Assembly: GCA_963820395.1 (NCBI GenBank)
Contig: CAWGAE010000015.1
Span: 558,001 to 622,000, forward strand
Direction of reading: 5' to 3'
From: DATFVJ01 sp963820395
GTDB lineage: Bacteria; Actinomycetota; Actinomycetes; Streptosporangiales; Streptosporangiaceae
Length of the DNA: 64,000 nt
Shown: positions 54,551 to 63,719 of the stretch, one piece after another
Position numbering within the stretch: position 1 is the stretch's first letter
Layout of the letters: every line of letters begins with the position of its first letter
The notes under the pieces: model-generated
The model's database searches: none
What the model saw: the letters and a program-made list of their open reading frames with translations, nothing else
Told to the model about the DNA's origin: nothing
Program-made: the position numbers and the translations under genes

Positions 54551-54580
54551 GCGGCGGACGAGTCGGCCTGTAGGCCGGGT
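54550..54580. repeat. att core at the rnpB 3' end
   Basis: The last 30 bases of rnpB plus one. It is repeated exactly at 38911 and with two differences at 21430. It contains the near-palindrome GGCCTGTAGGCC and the P1 strand of the RNA. Confidence 0.75.
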
Positions 54581-54973
54581 TCTGTGCACCCGCTCGCGCG
54601 GGTCGGCGGCCATCCATCTAGGGCTGCCGTTGCCGGCAGCCTCGTGCGGTCCACCCGCGAGCATCGGGCGGGCCGCCCTCAACCGCTCGCGCAGGAGCCA
54701 CAACCGAAACCGCGGCTCCCTCTTGACCTTGCTCCGGGTGGGGTTTACCTAGCCGCTCGGGTCACCCCGAGCGCTGGTGGTCTCTTACACCACCGTTTCA
54801 CCCTTACCTCGCGGCCCGGCTTGACCGGGCGCGGGGCGGTCTGTTTTCTGTGGCACTGTCCCGCGGGTCACCCCGGGTCGGCGTTACCGACCACCCTGCC
54901 CTGTGGAGCCCGGACCTTCCTCGACATGGCCGCAGGGGCCACGCCGCGACCGCCCGGCCGGCTCGTCCGCCGC
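54551..54973 (-). ncRNA. rnpB: RNase P RNA (class A)
   Basis: Minus strand, about 423 nt. The 5' and 3' ends pair as stem P1 (GCGGCGGACGAG with CTCGTCCGCCGC). Universally conserved blocks are present: GAGGAAGGTCCGGGCTCCAC, CAGGGCAGGGTG, GGTAACGCC, the GGTAAGGGTGAAACGGTGG region with AGAGACCACC, and near the 3' end ACAGAACCCGGCCTACAGGC. It is the catalytic RNA that trims tRNA 5' ends. The 3' end is used as attachment site by the island to its left, which rebuilds the gene end on integration. Confidence 0.95.
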
Positions 54974-55453
54974 AAGACAAGGATATTCCCTTAAATTCTT
55001 AACGGCTGCCGCTCGGAGTCATGCGTCCTGGAGGTGGCACTCCCCTACCGCGAAAGTTCCGGGCGCCAGCACTGCGCATGGCCCTTTGGCGGGGCTAGCC
55101 ATACCCGGATCAGCTTGGCCGCACACTGGGCAGCGAGCGGGCGCGGCACAAGCATGGAGACACCAATTCAGTTCCCTTCAGCCAGCTGCCAGGCGGTGGG
55201 CGGCCGTGATCGAAGTCTGGAGGAACGGGATGTCTTGGGAAGCCCCTGGCTCGATCGTCAGCGCCCCCGAGCCGACGGACCGTCGCGGTGCCACGCGCGG
55301 AGTGCCGTCGCGTGCCACGCGCGGAGTGCCGTCGCGTGCCACGCGCGGAGTGCCGTCGCGCTGCCACGCGCGGAGTGCCGTCGCGCTCCCACGCGCGGAG
55401 TGTGCCGGCGCGGTGCTCGAGCACCGCTGCGGCCCACCACGACTTCTGTCCCG
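54974..55453. other. rnpB upstream region
   Basis: Should contain the rnpB promoter (an AT-rich stretch lies at 54976-55000) and the tandem repeat at 55288. No gene is seen. Confidence 0.45.
55288..55408. repeat. 24-25-bp tandem repeat, 4.6 copies
   Basis: Unit GTGCCACGCGCGGAGTGCCG plus TCGC; the last copies diverge. It lies between rnpB and the anti-sigma gene. Confidence 0.8.
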
Positions 55454-56191
55454 TTAGCCGCGGACAGTGCCGCTGAGGATGATCGGGCCACGCGGCCCGT
55501 CGTCGCCGACGCGCCCGGCGGTGATTTGCATGGTCGGGAAGGTGCGCGGGTCGGCGGCGCTCCACATCTGCATGCTTGCGCTGCCGCTGCGGCCGATGGT
55601 GAACGTGCCCGCGGTGATGAGGACCGGATGACCGGGTCGACTGCCCGGGCCGGCGTACCAGCATTCGTAGAAGCGATCAGGTCCAAGGTTCTGCAGGCCA
55701 TGGACGGTCAGCTGGATGGACCAGCCGTCCGCGGTCTGATGGGCCGTTGCCTGGCCTGAGGCTGTTCCACCCGATGGGGGGTGCAGCGGGATGGTGGCTG
55801 CGAGCACGGGCCCCGGCCGTGACACCAAGAACGTGACACCGGCCGATACGGCGAAAATAACGGCAGCGGCCAGCGAGAGCAGCCACACACTCCGCCGCCG
55901 CCACACGGTTACCCCCGCGGCTCCCCCGGCTGTGGCTGCCTGCTCGACGCTGGCGAGCGTGCGTGCCTGCAGGTCTGCCGGGGGCTCGGCCGCTGCCGCG
56001 GGCCCCCCGCCGGGCGCGGCTTCCTGGAGCATCCGGGCCACTGGCTCAAGTTCAGCCACCGCAACCTGGCACTCGCCGCAGGACCGCAGATGCTCCTCGA
56101 AGCGCACCTCATCGCCGGGATCCAGGGCACCGAGCACCCAGCCGGCCACCTCAGGATGTCCCAGCTCCGGGTACGCGTCACGATCAGGCAT
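55454..56191 (-). CDS. Anti-sigma factor (RskA-like, zinc-binding)
   Basis: 245 residues. The N-terminal ZAS domain has the HxxxCxxC motif in EHLRSCGECQVAV. A membrane helix (VWLLSLAAAVIFAVSAGVTFLV, about residues 102-123) leads to an outside RskA domain (GWSIQLTVHGLQNLGPDRFY ... GRSGSASMQMW). It holds the sigma factor encoded just upstream until an external signal triggers release. It overlaps the sigma gene by 8 bases. Confidence 0.9.
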   Translation of the reverse strand: MPDRDAYPELGHPEVAGWVLGALDPGDEVRFEEHLRSCGECQVAVAELEPVARMLQEAAPGGGPAAAAEPPADLQARTLASVEQAATAGGAAGVTVWRRRSVWLLSLAAAVIFAVSAGVTFLVSRPGPVLAATIPLHPPSGGTASGQATAHQTADGWSIQLTVHGLQNLGPDRFYECWYAGPGSRPGHPVLITAGTFTIGRSGSASMQMWSAADPRTFPTMQITAGRVGDDGPRGPIILSGTVRG

Positions 56192-56777
56192 CGAAACCCA
56201 GCTCGATCAGCGCTGCCCGCAGCGCCCGTAGCCCGTGAAACATAAGCGTTTTCACCGTCCCCAGCGGTAACCCGAGCCGCCCAGCGATCTGTGACTGGGT
56301 CAGGCCGTCCTCATGCACCAGCCTCAACACCTGCCGGTGCGCCGGGCTCAACGAATCCAGCGCATCACGTACCATCAGGCGCTCAAGAATCCGGTCCACG
56401 CTTTCCCGCTGGGGCGGCAGCTGGGCATCCTCCACCGGCACCAGCGGACGCGAGGACGGGCGCTTGCGCAGGTCCGACGCGACACTGCGGGCGATCACGA
56501 ACAGGGACGCCGCCACGGTACCGTTATCCATGTCAAACCTCCCCGCTGTCCGCCACAACCGGACGAAACACTCCTGCACCATCTCCTCGGCCAGGCCAGC
56601 GTTACCCAGCGCCTGCACTCCGAACCGGTACAGCCGCCCGCCATACCGCCGGTACAGTTCGGCCATCGGGGACCCGATGTCCCCTGCGGCGACCTGGGCC
56701 ACCAGATCGGCCTCCTCGTGGGCCAGTCGGTCCCTACGCTGATCACCGACACCAGCAGGATCACCCCGCCTACTCAT
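56184..56777 (-). CDS. ECF sigma factor (SigK-like)
   Basis: 197 residues if the ATG at 56777 is used; an in-frame ATG at 56864 lies inside a MITE-like insertion (56831-57007), so the shorter form is preferred. Region 2: YRRYGGRLYRFGVQALGN ... EMVQECFVRLWRTAGRFD. Region 4: ALDSLSPAHRQVLRLVHEDG and GLPLGTVKTLMFHGLRALRA. It directs RNA polymerase to stress promoters and is paired with the RskA-like anti-sigma downstream. Confidence 0.9.
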   Translation of the reverse strand: MSRRGDPAGVGDQRRDRLAHEEADLVAQVAAGDIGSPMAELYRRYGGRLYRFGVQALGNAGLAEEMVQECFVRLWRTAGRFDMDNGTVAASLFVIARSVASDLRKRPSSRPLVPVEDAQLPPQRESVDRILERLMVRDALDSLSPAHRQVLRLVHEDGLTQSQIAGRLGLPLGTVKTLMFHGLRALRAALIELGFDA

Positions 56778-56830
56778 ACGACGCGAAGCCGCCGGACAGT
56801 TCAACCCGCGCCGAAATTCCTTACCCCACG

Positions 56831-57007
56831 GGGCTGTCGCAGAATCTGAGTCGACGTCTCGCATCGTGACGTTGATCTTTCAGGCTCGCCCGGGAAGGCT
56901 CGTTCGAAATCCCGTGAATTGCGACGATGCCGACAGGTCCTCCGCCAGGTTGGCGACATCTCGCAAGCTAAGACGCTCATTCATTTGTTTCATTTGTGAA
57001 ACAGCCT
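56831..57007. repeat. MITE-like element, larger copy
   Basis: Starts GGGCTGTCGCAGAATC and ends with TTTGTGAAACAGCC, imperfect inverted ends. The first about 55 bases match 63722-63775. It overlaps the extended 5' end of the sigma gene. Confidence 0.5.
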
Positions 57008-57077
57008 GAATCACCGACACGTGCGGGATGATCGCGAGCACGACCTCGGGCAGACCCGCTCCAGAACCGATATCCAC
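57008..57077 (-). pseudogene. RsmG-like methyltransferase fragment
   Basis: MDIGSGAGLPEVVLAIIPHV resembles the SAM-binding strand of RsmG/GidB. It is interrupted by the MITE-like end on one side and by a frame change on the other. Too short for certainty. Confidence 0.3.
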
Positions 57078-57346
57078 AAAGGCTTTCGAGGAGCCTCAAG
57101 GCCTTCGAGGACCCTGATCGAGCGTGCGTCGTAGGACAAGGTGAATGGGCTACGGGCAGGAAGTCACCAGCCAGGGGAGATGGATCCGGGAACTCCCACA
57201 CCCCACCTTCCTACGGGCGAACCTGGATACCCGGATACCGCGGGCGCCCTTACCCATGCCGGGAAGCCGAAGGCGAGCATGTCAGCACCGCCGCTACCCC
57301 GTCGTGGGCGTCACCGAAGCGCGGCAACGGTAGTCCATGCTGGGCG
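57078..57346. other. Intergenic, no gene seen
   Basis: Ordinary high-GC sequence between the fragment above and the RNase H gene end. Confidence 0.4.
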
Positions 57347-58696
57347 TCACCACTGCCGGCATTCAGCACCACCACCGGGCGGGGCCGGGAATGAGCTGTT
57401 CAAGTGCGCGGTGTCATTAAGCGAGCGGACGACGGCGGGCCCGTCGGTGTACCAGTCAACCTCGCAGAGGCTGGCGACATCCAGGTGCATCCGGTACAGG
57501 GCCGCGACGGGGGCGAGCAGCGCGCGACGGACCATCATCTTGATCGGTGTCACGTGGCTGACCACAAGTACCGTCGTTCCCGCGTACCTCGCGACCAGCC
57601 GCTCGAGCGCGGCCATGACGCGGCGGTCGACCTCGGCGAAGCTCTCACCGCCCGGTGGGGCTACATCGGCATCGGCCAGCCATGCCTTCATCTCCGCCTG
57701 CCACTTCTCCCCCGCCTCGGCGAACGTCAGTCCCTCCCACGCACCGAAATCGGTCTCCCTGAGCTCCGCCTCCACCCGCAGCGGCGCCCCGGTCGCACGG
57801 GCCACCTCCTCGGCCGTCCGCCGCGCCCGGCGCAGCGGCGACGTGACGATCGCTGCGATCGGCGCGTCACCGGCGCGGCGGGCGAACCGCTGGGCGACGG
57901 CCTTTGCCTGCTGTTCGCCCAGCTCTGTCATGTCGATGTCCCCGCTTCCAGCGAAACGCCGCTCGGCCGAGAGCGCGGTCTGCCCATGCCGGAGCAGCAC
58001 CGTGGTGGTTGGCGGCCTGCTCTGCTCATCACGACCCGCCCATCCGGTCGCGGCACGCGCCGCAGGGACCCGCGCGGGCGCCTGCTTGGCCTCTGGCGGC
58101 TCCGCCCGGGTCGGGTGGGCGACCGGCGGCTCGGGTGAATCCGCCCGGGCAGACCAGCCGGCGACCTGATCCTCCGGCGCCTGCCCCGCTGGCGCGCCGC
58201 CCGCTCGCTTCGTTGCGCCACGCGGCGGCCGTTCGGTACCATCCATCGCCTCATTCGCCAGCTCGTCCGCACGGCGATTGCGCTCCCTCGGTACCCACAC
58301 GTACGACACCCGCCCGAGCGCACTCGCGGCCTCGCGGGCGGCGCGTGCGAGCGGCTGCAGATCCGGGTGCTTGATCCGCCAGCGGCCCGACATCTGCTCC
58401 ACCACCAGCTTGGAGTCCAGCCGGGCCTCGACGGCCGCTCCTGGCGCTATCCGCGCCGCCTCCCGCAGCCCGGCGATCAGCCCGCGATACTCAGCCACGT
58501 TGTTGGTCGCGTGACCGATACGCTCCGCCACCTCGGCCAGAACCTCGCCGGTGCCCGCGTCCGCAACCAGCGCACCGTAACCGGCCCGGCCGGGATTGCC
58601 GCGCGAACCGCCGTCCGCCTCGACGATCAGACGGCGACCCCCTCCGGGCGCGGAGCCCCCGCGGGCGCCTGAGCCCACCTGCTGAGCTGCGGTCAT
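57347..58696 (-). CDS. Bifunctional RNase H / acid phosphatase
   Basis: 449 residues from ATG 58696, whose ATGA overlaps the zinc-ribbon gene stop. N-terminal RNase HI: LIVEADGGSRGNPGRAGYGA, HATNNVAEYRGLIAGL, DSKLVVEQMSGRW, and RERNRRADELANEAMDG. C-terminal histidine phosphatase: VLLRHGQTALSAERRF, SPLRRARRTAEEV, ETDFGAWEGLTF and VSHVTPIKMMV. This fusion is an actinomycete speciality that removes RNA from hybrids and dephosphorylates a cobamide-type or similar substrate. A linker of about 75 Ala/Pro/Arg-rich residues joins the parts. Confidence 0.93.
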   Translation of the reverse strand: MTAAQQVGSGARGGSAPGGGRRLIVEADGGSRGNPGRAGYGALVADAGTGEVLAEVAERIGHATNNVAEYRGLIAGLREAARIAPGAAVEARLDSKLVVEQMSGRWRIKHPDLQPLARAAREAASALGRVSYVWVPRERNRRADELANEAMDGTERPPRGATKRAGGAPAGQAPEDQVAGWSARADSPEPPVAHPTRAEPPEAKQAPARVPAARAATGWAGRDEQSRPPTTTVLLRHGQTALSAERRFAGSGDIDMTELGEQQAKAVAQRFARRAGDAPIAAIVTSPLRRARRTAEEVARATGAPLRVEAELRETDFGAWEGLTFAEAGEKWQAEMKAWLADADVAPPGGESFAEVDRRVMAALERLVARYAGTTVLVVSHVTPIKMMVRRALLAPVAALYRMHLDVASLCEVDWYTDGPAVVRSLNDTAHLNSSFPAPPGGGAECRQW

Positions 58697-59433
58697 AGTC
58701 CGGACTCGGGGGTGCGGACCAGGATCCGGCGGCACTCCTCGCAGCGCAGTACCTCATCTGGGCCGGCCGCCCGGATGCGGTTCAGGTCCACGGTGTTCAG
58801 CTCCATATGGCATCCCTCGCAGCGGCCGCGGCGCAGCGCCGCCGCGCCGACCCCATGCTGCTCGCGCAGCTTCTCGTAGAGCGCGAGCACGTCCGCTGGC
58901 ACGCCGACGGCGATACCTGCACGCCGCCCACCCAGTTTGGCCGCCTGTTCGGCGATCTCGGCCAGCGCCGCGTCGCGTCGCGCCGCAGCGTCGTCACGCT
59001 CGCCGGCGAGCCGCGCCTGCTGAGTGGAAAGCGACGAAAGCCGACCGTCTACGGTTTCACGCCGCTCCATGACGTCAAGCACGATCTCCTCAAGATCGGA
59101 CTGCCTGCGGTGCAGCGACTCGATCTCGGACTGGAGATTCCCCAGCTCACGCGGCGACGAGACCTGGCCCGCGTCAAGGCGCTTTCGATCGCGGTCTACC
59201 CTGGCCCGGACCTGCTCGACGTCCCCTTCAGCCTTGGCCTGTTCCCTGGCCAGGTCGCCCACCTCGGTCTCAGCTATGACAATCCCGTCCCGAAGTTCGG
59301 CGGCACGGGCGTCCAGCCGCTCCACCTCAGCGAGCTCGGGCAGCCCGCGACGACGATGATCAAGCCGACCAAGCTCGGCGTCGAGGTCCGCGAGTTCAAG
59401 CAGGCGCAATTGCTCTTGAGGAGATGCTTTCAC
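58693..59433 (-). CDS. C4 zinc-ribbon coiled-coil protein
   Basis: 246 residues from GTG 59433 (GGGGATCC upstream). A long coiled-coil hairpin (residues 5-170) precedes a C4 zinc ribbon, GRCEGCHMELN ... VLRCEECRRILVR. It is the CT398/FlgZ-like family that regularly precedes RNase H/phosphatase genes in actinomycetes. The role is unclear, perhaps RNA or ribosome related. It is translationally coupled to the downstream gene. Confidence 0.9.
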   Translation of the reverse strand: MKASPQEQLRLLELADLDAELGRLDHRRRGLPELAEVERLDARAAELRDGIVIAETEVGDLAREQAKAEGDVEQVRARVDRDRKRLDAGQVSSPRELGNLQSEIESLHRRQSDLEEIVLDVMERRETVDGRLSSLSTQQARLAGERDDAAARRDAALAEIAEQAAKLGGRRAGIAVGVPADVLALYEKLREQHGVGAAALRRGRCEGCHMELNTVDLNRIRAAGPDEVLRCEECRRILVRTPESGL

Positions 59434-59529
59434 GGATCCCCACGTTAGTGCCTGGTTCCAAACGATGCGGCCTCCCGATCGCCGGAATCTCCCCATGCGC
59501 CAACCGTTTCTCCGGTAAACCTGATCACC

Positions 59530-60030
59530 ATGGAAATACCGCGGGTGAGCCGCCCATACATGCCGGGTTACGGTGTCGCCGGCCCGGGTGAGGGCAGCGG
59601 GCTCCTACCGTGGTCGTGGGCCGCCGAGCGGCTTGCCGCGTCGCGCAGCTACTGGGTCGCGAGCGTCTGGCCCGACGGCAGCCCGCACGTAATGCCCGTG
59701 TGGGGCATGTGGGACGACGCCGTGCTCTGGTTCAGCAGCAGTACGCAGTCACGCAAGACCCGCAATCTGACCCGCGATCCGCGCTGCGTTGTCACCACCG
59801 AGGACACCAGCGACCCAGTTGTGATCGAGGGCACCGCACGCATCGTTACCGAACCGGCCGTGCTGCAGCGGGTGATCGACCTGATGAACGAGAAGTACGC
59901 CACCGACATGAGGGTCAGCTTCCTCGACCCGGCGGTGAACGCGACGATCAGCGTGCGCCCGGCCCGCGTGTTCGGCCTGCGCAGCGCGGACTTCACCGGA
60001 TCACCCACGCGCTGGGTCTTCGAAGACTGA
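59530..60030 (+). CDS. PPOX-class (pyridoxamine-phosphate-oxidase-like) protein
   Basis: 166 residues. Split-barrel flavin or F420 binding fold: SRSYWVASVWPDGSPHVMPV, ALWFSSSTQSRKTRNLTRDP, CVVTTEDTSDPVVIEGTARI, and RPARVFGLRSADFTGSPTRW. It probably reduces a small molecule with F420 or FMN in the cytoplasm. It is monocistronic and divergent from the zinc-ribbon gene. Confidence 0.88.
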   Translation: MEIPRVSRPYMPGYGVAGPGEGSGLLPWSWAAERLAASRSYWVASVWPDGSPHVMPVWGMWDDAVLWFSSSTQSRKTRNLTRDPRCVVTTEDTSDPVVIEGTARIVTEPAVLQRVIDLMNEKYATDMRVSFLDPAVNATISVRPARVFGLRSADFTGSPTRWVFED

Positions 60031-60040
60031 CAGAAAGGGC

Positions 60041-60120
60041 CGCCCGGCAGGACCCCCTGGCCGCACGCCCGGCAGGACCCCCTGGCCGCACGCCCGGCAG
60101 GACCCCCGGCGCACGCCCGG
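60041..60120. repeat. 25-bp tandem repeat, about 3 copies
   Basis: Unit CGCCCGGCAGGACCCCCTGG plus CCGCA, two exact copies then a shortened one. It lies between the PPOX and molybdoenzyme genes. Confidence 0.8.
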
Positions 60121-60156
60121 ATGCCGCGCGCTGGCCGGGAGGCGCAACGGAGTTGA

Positions 60157-62064
60157 ATGGCATGCGTGGGAGACGGCAATCCGGCACGGGAGCGGCAACG
60201 ACTAAGACGCCTGACGATCAGGCCTGACAGCACACGCGTGACAGCCGGGCCCGCAGGATCCCGCCCGGCCGGTCCGTGCATCGCCCGGGGCATCGTGACC
60301 GGCCTGCTGGCCGCCGCTGTCGCGCTCGGTGTCGCGCAGCTTGTCGCTGGGATCACCGGGCCGGCGGGATCCCCTGTCGTGGCCGTCGGCCAGGCCGTGA
60401 TCGGCCTGACGCCGCGGCCGGTCACCGACCTCGTCATCAGGATATTCGGCCCATACGACAAGCCAGTCCTGCTCAGCACCATTGTCGTGTTTGTCGCCTT
60501 GTTCGCCGCCGCTTTCGGCATCGCGAGCATGCGCAGGCCCGCGGCCGGATTCTGGGGCCTCGCGATCTTCGCCGCGATTGGCCTCGTCGCGGTCGCGACC
60601 CGCCCCGATTCCGTCCCCGCGGACCTGATCCCCACGGTTGCCGGAGCGGCTGTGGGCGCCTACGCGCTAGCCCGGCTCGCCCGTGCCGCCGGAACGGTCG
60701 GCGAGGCAGGCACCGCCGGCACGGCGGGCCAGGCAGGCGCCACCGGCACGGCGGGCCAGGCAGGCGCCACCGGCACGGCGGGCCAGGCAGGCGCCACCGG
60801 CACGGCGGGCCAGGCAGGCGCCGCCGACACGGCGGGCCAGGCAGGCACCGCCGGGGTACTAGGGGCAGCCGGAGCGTCGGCCGGGGCCGCGTGGCCGGCA
60901 GCGTCGCCCACTGGTGCCGTCACCAACAGCGGCGCCACACACGGCGGCGTGACACCCGATAACACCGAACCACCGGGAGGTGGGGGCGCGCGGGGATATA
61001 AGCGGAGGAGTTTCCTGGCGACGAGCGCGGTAGCGGCCGTGGGCGCCGCTGCCGCCGGCGCGGCCGGAAACCTACTTTCGCAGCGCTCGACCGTCAGCCA
61101 GTCACGCGCGCTGGTACGGATCCCGCCGCCAGCCAAGCAGTTGCCGCCGCTCGCCGCGAGCGACGACCTCCGCATCCCGGGCCTGAGCCCGTTCGTGACC
61201 CCGAACAGCAGCTTCTACCGCGTCGACACGGCCCTGCTCATCCCGCAGGTGCCGCCGGGCTCATGGCGGCTGCGCGTGCACGGCATGGTGAGCCGCGAGC
61301 TTGACATCACCTTCGACGGCCTGCTGCGCCGACCCCTCAGCGAGGCCGACATCACTTTGTGCTGCGTCTCCAACCCGGTCGGCGGCCCCTACATCAGCAA
61401 CACCCGCTGGCTCGGCGTACCGCTGGCGAGTGTGCTGCGCGAGGCCGGTATCCAGCCCGGCGCCGACCAGTTGCTGACCACATCCACCGACGGGTACACG
61501 AGCGGCACGCCGGTCGCAACCGTAATGGACGGCAGGAACGCGCTGCTCGCGGTCGCGATGAACGGCGCACCCCTGCCGGTCGCGCATGGCTTCCCCGTCC
61601 GCATGCTGGTACCGGGCCTGTACGGCTACGTGTCAGCTACCAAGTGGCTGACGGACATCAACGTCACCACCTTCGGGGCGCAGCAAGGGTATTGGGTACA
61701 GCAAGGGTGGGCGGAGCTGGCGCCCATAAAAACCGAGTCGCGCATCGACGTGCCGAACGGCAACTCGACGCTAAAGCCCGGCCCGGTGGCGGTGGCCGGC
61801 GTGGCGTGGGCACAGCGCCGCGGCGTCGCGGCGGTGGAGGTGCGGGTGGACGGCGGCCCATGGCATGAGGCACGGCTCGCCACCGTCCCAGGGATCGATA
61901 CCTGGCGGCAGTGGGTGTGGGAGTGGGACGCCGCGGCGGGAAAGCACCTGCTTCAGGTGCGCGCCACCGATGAGACCGGGTACACGCAAACTGCTGCCGC
62001 GGCGAGCCCGTACCCTGACGGCGCTACCGGCTGGGACACCGTCCAGGTAAGCGTCTCCGCCTGA
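60157..62064 (+). CDS. Membrane-anchored sulfite-oxidase-like molybdoenzyme
   Basis: Up to 635 residues; the true start may be a GTG/ATG a little downstream. N-terminal four-helix membrane domain (residues 45-180), a Gly/Ala/Thr/Gln linker with 9-residue repeats (185-235), a Tat-like KRRSFLATSAVAAVGAA segment, then the molybdopterin domain. This holds TLCCVSNPVGGPYISNTRWL with the Mo-binding Cys and FPVRMLVPGLYGYVSATKW, then a dimerisation domain (VAGVAWAQRRGVAAVEVRVDGG). It would oxidise or reduce a small substrate outside the membrane. Confidence 0.88.
   Translation: MACVGDGNPARERQRLRRLTIRPDSTRVTAGPAGSRPAGPCIARGIVTGLLAAAVALGVAQLVAGITGPAGSPVVAVGQAVIGLTPRPVTDLVIRIFGPYDKPVLLSTIVVFVALFAAAFGIASMRRPAAGFWGLAIFAAIGLVAVATRPDSVPADLIPTVAGAAVGAYALARLARAAGTVGEAGTAGTAGQAGATGTAGQAGATGTAGQAGATGTAGQAGAADTAGQAGTAGVLGAAGASAGAAWPAASPTGAVTNSGATHGGVTPDNTEPPGGGGARGYKRRSFLATSAVAAVGAAAAGAAGNLLSQRSTVSQSRALVRIPPPAKQLPPLAASDDLRIPGLSPFVTPNSSFYRVDTALLIPQVPPGSWRLRVHGMVSRELDITFDGLLRRPLSEADITLCCVSNPVGGPYISNTRWLGVPLASVLREAGIQPGADQLLTTSTDGYTSGTPVATVMDGRNALLAVAMNGAPLPVAHGFPVRMLVPGLYGYVSATKWLTDINVTTFGAQQGYWVQQGWAELAPIKTESRIDVPNGNSTLKPGPVAVAGVAWAQRRGVAAVEVRVDGGPWHEARLATVPGIDTWRQWVWEWDAAAGKHLLQVRATDETGYTQTAAAASPYPDGATGWDTVQVSVSA
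60711..60856 (+). repeat. 27-bp coding tandem repeat (collagen-like)
   Basis: Five copies encoding GTAGQAGAT with small changes, inside the molybdoenzyme linker. DNA repeats are nearly exact, so the number likely varies between strains. Confidence 0.8.
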
Positions 62065-62141
62065 CGTGGCCGAGCCCTGCCGCAGGGGTGGACGAGCCGG
62101 GTTTCGTCAGCACTGTTCCGCTCCTTCAGGTCATCAGGTCA

Positions 62142-63665
62142 TCAGGGCACGCGGCCCGCCCGCGCCCCGATCACCGGCTGGCATGGCCGCAGCTCACCAC
62201 CATCAGGCCCGACGCCACCCCAGGCTTGCAGCAGGCACATGACGATGAGCACCCCGAGCAGGAACAGCACGCCGAGATGGCTGAACCTGGCGACGTTGAC
62301 GCTCAGCGCGCCGGTGTCCGGCTGCACGCCGGGGAGCAGCATCTCGCTGAGTAGCAGGCACCGGGCAATCAACAGGTAATCGAGCCAGCTGGCCGGCATG
62401 AGCGCGAGCAACGGGAAGATCAGCGCGTCGTACCAGGGCGCCTGCACGGGGAAGATGACGAGCCAGCCGAGCGCCAGGGCGGCGGCGGGGCGGACGGCAG
62501 GCAGCGCCGGATGGCCGGGAGGAAGGCGCCAGAGCAGCAGCAGCGCCAGCGCCAGCGTGGCGAGCAGCACCATGGCCGCGAAGACCGCGGGCCGGGACCG
62601 GATTGCGGCGGGCACCGGGTAGATGAATCCGGCACTGACGGTGAGCCGGCGGCTGAGGACGGCCGTGTTCAGTACGCCAGGAAGCAGATAGCTCGGTATG
62701 AGCACGGCGGCGGCGCCCACAAGCCCGGCCACGATGATGCGTGGCGATTTGCGGGCGGCCCAGGCCATGCCCAGGCCGACCAGTGCGAACGGCGTCTTGA
62801 TCGCCGTCGCGGCCCCGACGATGAGGCCGGTCACGGCGCCGGCGATGATGCCGGAGCAGCGGCGCGACCGAATCATAATCAGCGAGGCCACCGCGAGCAG
62901 AGCGAGCAGCACGTCCACATGGCCGCTGCCGACCAGCCAGAACAGCATCAGCGGGTTGACCGCCCAGAGCAGGCAGGCCCGGGCCTGGCGGGCGCGGTCC
63001 CGCCCGGCAAGCCGGACCAGCCCGACGGCCGTGACGACAAACGCGATCCCGTTGCCGAGCCTGATCCAGAAGACGATCCGCGCCATCGACGCGCCGCCGA
63101 GCTTGGCTGCTGCCCACTGGACGGCGGTCGCGACCGGGCCGTAGATAGTCGGCAGGGTCCGCCAGTTCGTGGGCGCGAAGAACCCCACGGGGTCACCGCT
63201 ACGCTGCAGCTGCGCCGGCCGCATCAGGTAGGGGTTGTGGCCGAGGCCCGCGATCCGGCCGTAAATGGCGTAATTGAGCACGTCGATGGACCCGGCAGGC
63301 GGCAGGATGACGAACAGGGCCGCAGTTGCCGCGGCGGCACCGACCAGCAGCCTGGCCGACGGCCGCCAGCCACGCCCGACGGCGGCGATACCTATGGCGA
63401 CCGCGAGCGCGCCGAGGAGCAGGCCCGTCCGCTCGAGGGTGATGACGATGGCAGGGGACGGCCTCGCGGACAGTGACCATATCGGGGCCCCCGGTCCAAT
63501 TCGCGGCACCCCCGCCGACGGGCCAAGCGCCATCACGACCGCAAGCAGCGTGATGCTCACCAGGAAGAGGATCACCGCGGAAATGACGAGCGCGGGGCTG
63601 CCACCTCGCCGGGCAAGTCGCACACCGCCAGGCTGCGCCGGGTCAGTGCCGGTGCTGGCGGTCAT
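62142..63665 (-). CDS. MptB-like alpha-mannosyltransferase (GT87 type)
   Basis: 507 residues with about twelve membrane helices. After the first luminal region comes LPPAGSIDVLNYAIYGRIAGLGHNPYLMRP, with the Asp expected to be catalytic, and FWLVGSGHVDVLLALLAVASL. The family adds mannose from polyprenol-phosphomannose to lipoglycans or arabinomannan-like glycans at the outer membrane face. Monocistronic; ATG start at 63665. Confidence 0.82.
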   Translation of the reverse strand: MTASTGTDPAQPGGVRLARRGGSPALVISAVILFLVSITLLAVVMALGPSAGVPRIGPGAPIWSLSARPSPAIVITLERTGLLLGALAVAIGIAAVGRGWRPSARLLVGAAAATAALFVILPPAGSIDVLNYAIYGRIAGLGHNPYLMRPAQLQRSGDPVGFFAPTNWRTLPTIYGPVATAVQWAAAKLGGASMARIVFWIRLGNGIAFVVTAVGLVRLAGRDRARQARACLLWAVNPLMLFWLVGSGHVDVLLALLAVASLIMIRSRRCSGIIAGAVTGLIVGAATAIKTPFALVGLGMAWAARKSPRIIVAGLVGAAAVLIPSYLLPGVLNTAVLSRRLTVSAGFIYPVPAAIRSRPAVFAAMVLLATLALALLLLWRLPPGHPALPAVRPAAALALGWLVIFPVQAPWYDALIFPLLALMPASWLDYLLIARCLLLSEMLLPGVQPDTGALSVNVARFSHLGVLFLLGVLIVMCLLQAWGGVGPDGGELRPCQPVIGARAGRVP

Positions 63666-63719
63666 GAGTGCACGTCCTGTCTCTCACAGCCATGATCGCG
63701 GTGCATTGTGCGTCACATC

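Larger units (their letters stand above)
38911..54580. mobile_element. Integrated element 2 (AICE)
   Basis: Bounded by identical 31-bp repeats of the rnpB 3' end. From the right: integrase (split by IS66), excisionase, rep, FtsK-like translocase, membrane spread-like protein, small genes, regulator, phosphatase, then cargo (methyltransferase, peptide/ABC/flavoprotein operon). All replication and transfer modules of an AICE are present. With the integrase interrupted the element is probably fixed unless a recombinase acts in trans. Confidence 0.8.

Noticed and set aside
55288..55408. CRISPR-like regular repeats
   Set aside because: The units follow each other without spacers, so this is a simple tandem repeat.
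60041..60120. CRISPR-like or terminator array
   Set aside because: Contiguous 25-bp units without spacers or symmetry.
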